The notes below the pieces were generated by a model. It saw nothing but the letters and a program-made list of their open reading frames with translations, was not told the DNA's origin and made no database searches. From NCBI GenBank assembly GCA_036504515.1, contig DASXVA010000005.1, positions 4,088 through 68,087 on the forward strand: a stretch of DNA of 64,000 nt, given 5' to 3'. The stretch comes from AWTP1-18 sp036504515. GTDB lineage: Bacteria; Pseudomonadota; Gammaproteobacteria; Burkholderiales; Rhodocyclaceae. Below are positions 59,678 to 64,000 of this stretch, piece by piece; the stretch's first letter is position 1, and every line of letters starts with the position of its first letter. A program made the translations under genes and the position numbers.

Positions 59678-60466
59678 TTAGGCGAACAGTCGGGCCAGTT
59701 CGCTGCCCGGTTCCTCGGCCCGCATGAAGGCTTCACCGACGAGGAAGGCGTTTACCTGATGTTGCCGCATGAGGGCTACGTCTTCCGGCTTGAGAATGCC
59801 GGATTCGGTAATGATCAGGCGGTCAGCGGGGATGCGGGGTAGTTGCTGCAGGGTCATGTCCAGGCTGACCTCGAAGGTGCGCAGGTTGCGGTTGTTGATG
59901 CCGATCAGGGGCGTCTTCAACTGCAGGGCCAGATCCAGCTCCTCGCTACTGTGGGATTCCACCAGCACCGCCATGCCGAAGCTGTGGGCGATGGTTTCCA
60001 TCTCCTGCATCTGGGCAAGGCTCAGGGATGCAACGATCAGCAGGATGCAGTCTGCCCCCATGGCCCGAGCCTCATAGACTTGATACGGGTCTACCAGAAA
60101 GTCTTTGCGGAGTACTGGTAAAGCGCAGGCTGCTCGGGCTGCTTTGAGGTATTCCGGTGCCCCTTGGAAATAGAGTGCATCCGTCAGCACCGACAAACAG
60201 GCTGCGCCGCCAGCTTCGTAACTACGGGCGATGGCAGCCGGATCGAAATGCTCCCGCAGCACACCTTTGGAGGGACTGGCTTTCTTGATTTCAGCAATAA
60301 CGGCAGACTTTCCTGCGGCTATTTTGTTGCGCAGGGCCGAGACAAAATCCCGGGTTACGGGCTGGGCTTCGGCTTCAGCCTTGACCTGGGCCAAAGGTTT
60401 GTTGGTTTGGGCGGCAGCAACTTCTTCCCGCTTGCTTGCATTGATCTTGTTAAGAATGTCGGACAT
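59678..60466 (-). CDS. trpC: Indole-3-glycerol phosphate synthase
   Basis: TrpC closes the indole ring in tryptophan synthesis. The 262-residue TIM-barrel protein has MSDILNKINASKREEVAAAQ, the active-site VIAEIKKASPSKGVLREHFD, LRKDFLVDPYQVYEARAMGAD, and LIGINNRNLRTFEVSL with IITESGI near the end. It is monofunctional, not fused to TrpF as in E. coli. Its ATG shares one base with the trpD stop. Confidence 0.97.
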   Translation of the reverse strand: MSDILNKINASKREEVAAAQTNKPLAQVKAEAEAQPVTRDFVSALRNKIAAGKSAVIAEIKKASPSKGVLREHFDPAAIARSYEAGGAACLSVLTDALYFQGAPEYLKAARAACALPVLRKDFLVDPYQVYEARAMGADCILLIVASLSLAQMQEMETIAHSFGMAVLVESHSSEELDLALQLKTPLIGINNRNLRTFEVSLDMTLQQLPRIPADRLIITESGILKPEDVALMRQHQVNAFLVGEAFMRAEEPGSELARLFA

Positions 60467-61488
60467 CAGAGGCTCTGGGTGGTGCGGATGAATTCGTCAA
60501 GTTTGGCGCGGGCTGCGCCGCTGGCAATGGTGCGGCGGGCGAGCTCAATGCCAGCGCCAATATCGGCCACGACATTGGCGGTATAGAGGGCGGCTCCGGC
60601 ATTCAGGAGGGATATATCCAGGGCAACGCCGGCTTGGTTGTCCAGAACGGCCAGCATCATGGCTTTGGATTCGGCGGCATTTGCTACTTGGAGGTTGCGA
60701 CTGGCTGCCATGGACAAGCCGAAGTCTTCCGGATGCAGCTCATATTCACGAATCTTGCCGTCCTTCAGTTCACCGACCAGGGTGCCGGCACCGAGGGAAA
60801 TTTCGTCCATGCCATCTTTACCCCAGACCACCATGACGTGCTGAGCGCCCAGGCGCTCCATCACTCGTACCAGAATGCCGACCAGGTCTTCGTGGAAGAC
60901 GCCGATCAGGGAGTTGGGGGCGCCGGCAGGATTGGTTAGGGGGCCGAGGATATTGAACAGTGTGCGAATGCCCATTTCCTTGCGCACCGCTGCCACGTTC
61001 TTCATGGCCGGGTGATGGTTGGGGGCGTACATGAAGCCCATGCCCATGGTTTCAAGGCAGCGTGCTACCTGAGGGGCTTGCAGATCAATTTTTGCCCCGA
61101 GCGCCTCCAGAACATCGGCGGCGCCAGACTTGGAAGAAACGCTACGGCTACCGTGCTTGGCAACGGTAGCACCAGCAGCGGCGGTAATGAAAGCGACGGT
61201 AGTGGAAACGTTGAAGGTATGGGCGCCATCGCCGCCGGTACCGACGATGTCGACAAAGTTTGGATTGTGGGGTACGTCGACCCGAGTGCAGAGTTCCCGC
61301 ATGACCTGGGCCGCAGCACTGATCTCGCCGATAGTTTCCTTTTTCACCCGCAGTCCGGTTAGAACCGCAGCCGTCATCACTGGCGTGACATCTCCTTTCA
61401 TGATCAGCCGCATCAAATGCAGCATCTCATCATGGAAAATTTCGCGATGCTCAATGGTGCGCTGAAGCGCTTCCTGGGGGGTGATCAT
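60466..61488 (-). CDS. trpD: Anthranilate phosphoribosyltransferase
   Basis: TrpD joins phosphoribosyl pyrophosphate to anthranilate. The 340-residue protein has the PRPP-binding IVGTGGDGAHTFNVSTTVAF, the KHGSRSVSSKSGAADVLEAL motif and FNILGPLTNPA, all diagnostic. It is not fused to TrpG. It lies 48 bases after trpG on the minus strand and touches trpC. Confidence 0.97.
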   Translation of the reverse strand: MITPQEALQRTIEHREIFHDEMLHLMRLIMKGDVTPVMTAAVLTGLRVKKETIGEISAAAQVMRELCTRVDVPHNPNFVDIVGTGGDGAHTFNVSTTVAFITAAAGATVAKHGSRSVSSKSGAADVLEALGAKIDLQAPQVARCLETMGMGFMYAPNHHPAMKNVAAVRKEMGIRTLFNILGPLTNPAGAPNSLIGVFHEDLVGILVRVMERLGAQHVMVVWGKDGMDEISLGAGTLVGELKDGKIREYELHPEDFGLSMAASRNLQVANAAESKAMMLAVLDNQAGVALDISLLNAGAALYTANVVADIGAGIELARRTIASGAARAKLDEFIRTTQSL

Positions 61489-61536
61489 GACGACGGCTTT
61501 CTAAAGAACACAGATATCGGAATGTTTTAACCTAAA

Positions 61537-62106
61537 TTATCCCGTAGTCTTGAGAAAGTTACGCAATAAATCGTGACCACATTCTGTCAGGATGGATTCC
61601 GGATGGAATTGGACGCCTTCAATGGCGAACTGCTTGTGGCGTACCCCCATGATCTCGCCGTCATCCGTCCAGGCCGTGATCTCCAGGCAATCGGGCAGAC
61701 TGTCTCGTTCGATTGCCAGGGAGTGGTAGCGAGTGACGATCAAAGGGTTGGGCAAACCGGCAAAGACGCCGCTGTTGTTGTGGTGGACCGGTGAGGTCTT
61801 GCCGTGCATGGGTTGCTTGGCCCGCACGACCTTGCCGCCAAAAGCAGCACCTATGCTTTGATGGCCCAGGCAGACGCCGAGCAATGGTTTCTTGCCAGCA
61901 AAGTGCTGCAGGGTGGGCACAGAAATACCGGCTTCAGCGGGGCTGCAGGGGCCGGGGGAAATCACGATATGGTCAGGATTGAGTTGTTCAATCTCGGCCA
62001 GGGTGATTTCGTCGTTGCGATAGACGCGCACATCTTCACCCAACTCACCAAAGTATTGCACTAGGTTGTAGGTAAAGGAGTCGTAGTTGTCGATCATCAG
62101 CAGCAT
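61537..62106 (-). CDS. trpG: Anthranilate synthase component II (glutamine amidotransferase)
   Basis: TrpG supplies ammonia to TrpE for anthranilate synthesis. The 189-residue class I amidotransferase has MLLMIDNYDSFTYNLVQYFG, the nucleophile Cys in GVCLGHQSIGAAFGG, and the His-Glu pair in GVQFHPESILTECG. An AGAGGAAA site precedes the ATG. trpE is not next to it; a repeat-protein gene lies upstream instead. The same protein could also serve as PabA. Confidence 0.96.
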   Translation of the reverse strand: MLLMIDNYDSFTYNLVQYFGELGEDVRVYRNDEITLAEIEQLNPDHIVISPGPCSPAEAGISVPTLQHFAGKKPLLGVCLGHQSIGAAFGGKVVRAKQPMHGKTSPVHHNNSGVFAGLPNPLIVTRYHSLAIERDSLPDCLEITAWTDDGEIMGVRHKQFAIEGVQFHPESILTECGHDLLRNFLKTTG

Positions 62107-62235
62107 GTTGGTCGTTTCCTCTTGTGTTGTCTGAGGCTCGCCGGTTTCACTGCCAGTTGATCCCCACTTCCTTACTTGAATTCAGACTTTGGATGGATAC
62201 GCGCTAACGGGAAAATGCCGACCCCACAGGGGGAT

Positions 62236-62264
62236 ATTGTCGCATTGCGCAGAGCAGCATTCAA
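62236..62264 (-). promoter_or_regulatory. Weak candidate promoter for trpGDC
   Basis: On the minus strand TTGAAT (complement of 62259-62264) and GACAAT (complement of 62236-62241) are 17 bases apart, with four and four matches. The leader would be about 120 bases. No convincing Trp-rich leader peptide is found in it. Confidence 0.3.
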
Positions 62265-62304
62265 GAAAGGTAATGCTGTCCATCCTGATATTTGAACCGC
62301 CAAG

Positions 62305-62334
62305 CTGCCCTTATCCCTGCTGAGATAAGGGCAG
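62305..62334 (+). terminator. Hairpin downstream of the repeat-protein gene
   Basis: CTGCCCTTATC (62305-62315) and GATAAGGGCAG (62324-62334) are perfect arms. The only T-run (TTTTTT from 62340) follows on the plus strand, whereas the gene ending at 62344 is on the minus strand. It may act on either strand; its direction is unclear. Confidence 0.55.
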
Positions 62335-62343
62335 ATAGGTTTT

Positions 62344-64000
62344 TTATTTACCACTCGTCGTCAGCACACCATCAAAAGGCAGTGGCAACTTGGGTTGCGT
62401 CGCCCCAAGGGGAGGTGCCGCTGTTTGCGGTGAGGCAACATTGAGCAGGGCGCCATTGGGGTCGAACTGTTTGAGAACATCAACCATGCCATTGACTGCT
62501 ACTGCACTACCTGTTCCCGCATCTGGTGCCGGTAATGGAAGCAAGCTGCTCTGATTTTGAGGTGTTTGGTTATCAAAGCTAGCAATTGCCTGAACCAGAT
62601 TACTGACCTGGGCAGGTAGGCCATTAGTATTCGCTGTGCTTGTAGTTGCTGCCTTATCTGCAACGAACCAGACGTCGGCCATCTGATGAGTGTTGCCATC
62701 AGTGGTTTCGTAACTGGAGACGAGACCCAGAATATTCCCTTGGTCCTGCTGTCGAGTAGCCGTTGCATTCAGGTTCAGCTTGTTGATGCCAAGGGCGTCA
62801 AGGGTCGAGAGTTCATTGGCTTGGCTGACACCATCGGAATTAGCGTCTACCCAGACCTTGAGATCACTCCACTGCTTATCGGCGGATGAGAGTACTCCAT
62901 CACCATTGCTGTCGAGCGCAGCCAAGGCCTGATAACCATTGCTGGCTTTTTCGCCATTGGCAAGCAGCGTCGAACTACCGAAGAGTTCGCTACCGTTGTT
63001 GATCGTGCCATCGCGATTACGATCAAGAACCAGCAAACCATCGCTCTTGGAAACCCAGCCTGTATTGACCTTCTGACCGGTAGCAAATAAATCAAACTCG
63101 GTGCCTGCCGTGACGCCCAGTGTCTTAACGCCGTCACCGTTGAGGTCCAGAACAATTGGCGTGCCAAGCGTCAATTGGACAAACTGGTCAGTAGTAAAAG
63201 CACTGATTTGCTGTGATGAGAAAGCTTGGACTTGAAGGGTAGTCAGTGCGGCTATTTGCTCAGTCGTCAGACCCTGTTGAATTTGTGCCGTTGTCAGTGC
63301 CAACAACTGGCTAGTGCTCAGTGCAGCTATTTCATTGGTGACCAACGCAGCAATCTGTGCGGAACTTAGCGCAATAATCTGCCCTGTTTTGAGTGCAGCA
63401 ATGTCTGTTGTTGAAAGCACTGCAATCTGGTCGGTCGTAAAGCCTCGCTTCAACTGATCAGTAGTTATGGTAGTGATTTGAGCTGTCGTGAGCGCAATGA
63501 TGTCATTAGTCTCGATGGCTGAAATCTGCGCTGTGGTCAGGCTGGTTAGTTGCCTGCTGGTGAGCGCCTGAATCTGACTGGAACTTAACGCGACGACCTG
63601 ATCCGTTGTCAGTGCCCGAATTTGCTTGCTGTCGAAAGTATTGATCTGATCGGAAGTTAGCGCACTGATCTGGTCGGTGGTGATGCCATGACTCAGTTGA
63701 TGCGTTGTGAGAGCCGATATCTGGTTGCTCATTAGAGCAACAAGGTCATTGGTTTCAATGGAAGCGATCTGATCCGTGGTGAATGCCGACAATTGATTGG
63801 TTTTCAGTGCAGCGAAGTCCACAGTTGACAGCGCAACAATCTGGTCCGTTGTCAGGGCGCGGATTTGCTTGGTAGTAAAGCCTTTTATCTGATCGGAAGT
63901 GAGTTCAGATATTTGGGCGGTGCTAAGGCCGAAGCTGATCTGGCTCGTTGTCAGGGCGCCGATCTGGCCTGTTTTGAGGGCGATGAGGTCATCGGTCTCA
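62344..64000 (-). CDS. Large secreted-type repeat protein with EF-hand-like module, C-terminal part (N-terminus outside window)
   Basis: The frame stays open to the window edge, so this is at least 552 residues of a larger protein. From the edge to about 63163 it is built of octapeptides of the form Q-I-x-A-L-T-T-D, grouped in an 81-residue higher-order period. Next comes PIVLDLNGDGVKTLGV, typical of RTX-type secreted proteins, with four Ca-binding loops: DLNGDG, DRNRDG, DSNGDG and DANSDG, followed by ELSTLDALGINKLNL. A low-complexity tail ends it. It looks like a type I secreted adhesin or similar; function not known. It separates trpG from any upstream trp gene. Confidence 0.85.
   Translation of the reverse strand, partial: ETDDLIALKTGQIGALTTSQISFGLSTAQISELTSDQIKGFTTKQIRALTTDQIVALSTVDFAALKTNQLSAFTTDQIASIETNDLVALMSNQISALTTHQLSHGITTDQISALTSDQINTFDSKQIRALTTDQVVALSSSQIQALTSRQLTSLTTAQISAIETNDIIALTTAQITTITTDQLKRGFTTDQIAVLSTTDIAALKTGQIIALSSAQIAALVTNEIAALSTSQLLALTTAQIQQGLTTEQIAALTTLQVQAFSSQQISAFTTDQFVQLTLGTPIVLDLNGDGVKTLGVTAGTEFDLFATGQKVNTGWVSKSDGLLVLDRNRDGTINNGSELFGSSTLLANGEKASNGYQALAALDSNGDGVLSSADKQWSDLKVWVDANSDGVSQANELSTLDALGINKLNLNATATRQQDQGNILGLVSSYETTDGNTHQMADVWFVADKAATTSTANTNGLPAQVSNLVQAIASFDNQTPQNQSSLLPLPAPDAGTGSAVAVNGMVDVLKQFDPNGALLNVASPQTAAPPLGATQPKLPLPFDGVLTTSGK
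63163..64000 (-). repeat. Octapeptide-encoding tandem repeats with an 81-codon (243-bp) super-period
   Basis: Each unit is about 24 bases (8 codons), and a 9-codon unit with x-G-x-T/S-T/x (QISFGLSTA, QLSHGITTD, QLKRGFTTD, QIQQGLTTE) recurs at codons starting 63942, 63699, 63456 and 63285. The first two intervals are exactly 243 bases; the third is 171, lacking three octads. Confidence 0.85.

Noticed and set aside
62107..62235. Trp leader peptide and attenuator before trpG
   Set aside because: A GTG-started six-codon frame with a single Trp exists on the minus strand, but its ribosome-binding site is too close and no antiterminator/terminator pair was found.
62344..64000. CRISPR array
   Set aside because: Repeats of about 24 bases occur, but they are degenerate, in frame and continuous with an open coding frame; there are no unique spacers.

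Overview
This 64-kb window reads as a chromosomal segment of a betaproteobacterium. Rhodocyclales (Azospira/Dechloromonas-like) is my best guess from protein style and gene order; no database was consulted. Most of it is conserved housekeeping DNA in long, tightly packed operons.

Layout. (1) 1-10.3 kb: end of the S10 operon (rpsC to rpsQ), the spc operon (rplN to rpmJ, including secY and infA) and the alpha operon (rpsM, rpsK, rpsD, rpoA, rplQ). Good promoter-like sequences lie before rplN and rpsM, and a bidirectional terminator follows rplQ. (2) 10.3-15.5 kb: a small unknown gene and uvrA on the minus strand, then a YajR-like MFS transporter and ssb on the plus strand. (3) 15.5-24 kb: an orphan TAXI-type binding protein, a complete three-gene ABC importer, a DctB-like histidine kinase with a DctD/NtrC-like sigma54 activator, and a convergent Tat-exported polysaccharide deacetylase. 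A sigma54 promoter with two palindromic upstream sites precedes the ABC genes, so the two-component pair probably controls them. (4) 24-27.7 kb: an envelope cluster, rfaE2, a DolP-like BON lipoprotein, a GmhA/DiaA-type SIS protein, an exported HIRAN protein and yraN, divergent from rsmI. (5) 27.7-29.15 kb: an AT-richer accessory island that looks like two integron gene cassettes (a HEPN-motif protein and a small membrane protein) with attC-like sites and no integrase. (6) 29.1-33.8 kb: an ABC exporter, pyrC, a lipoprotein, a DUF3025 protein and the RNase P RNA gene rnpB. (7) 34-53.2 kb: a complete dcw cell-wall and division cluster from mraZ to ftsZ, then lpxC. (8) 53.2-59.7 kb: a DciA-like DUF721 protein, an M23 peptidase, secA, then mtnA with a class II aldolase (methylthioribose-phosphate salvage) and a DsrE-like exported protein. 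(9) 59.7-62.1 kb: trpG, trpD and trpC on the minus strand. (10) 62.3-64 kb: the C-terminal part of a large secreted-type protein with octapeptide repeats arranged in an 81-residue higher-order period and an EF-hand-like module; it runs off the window.

The features most worth a second look are the attC/cassette island, the hierarchical repeat protein beside trpG, the in-frame palindromic insertion in murE, the sigma54 control region and the exported HIRAN protein. I saw no CRISPR array, tRNA, rRNA, transposase or prophage. I do not see convincing evidence for a wholly new multi-gene system here.
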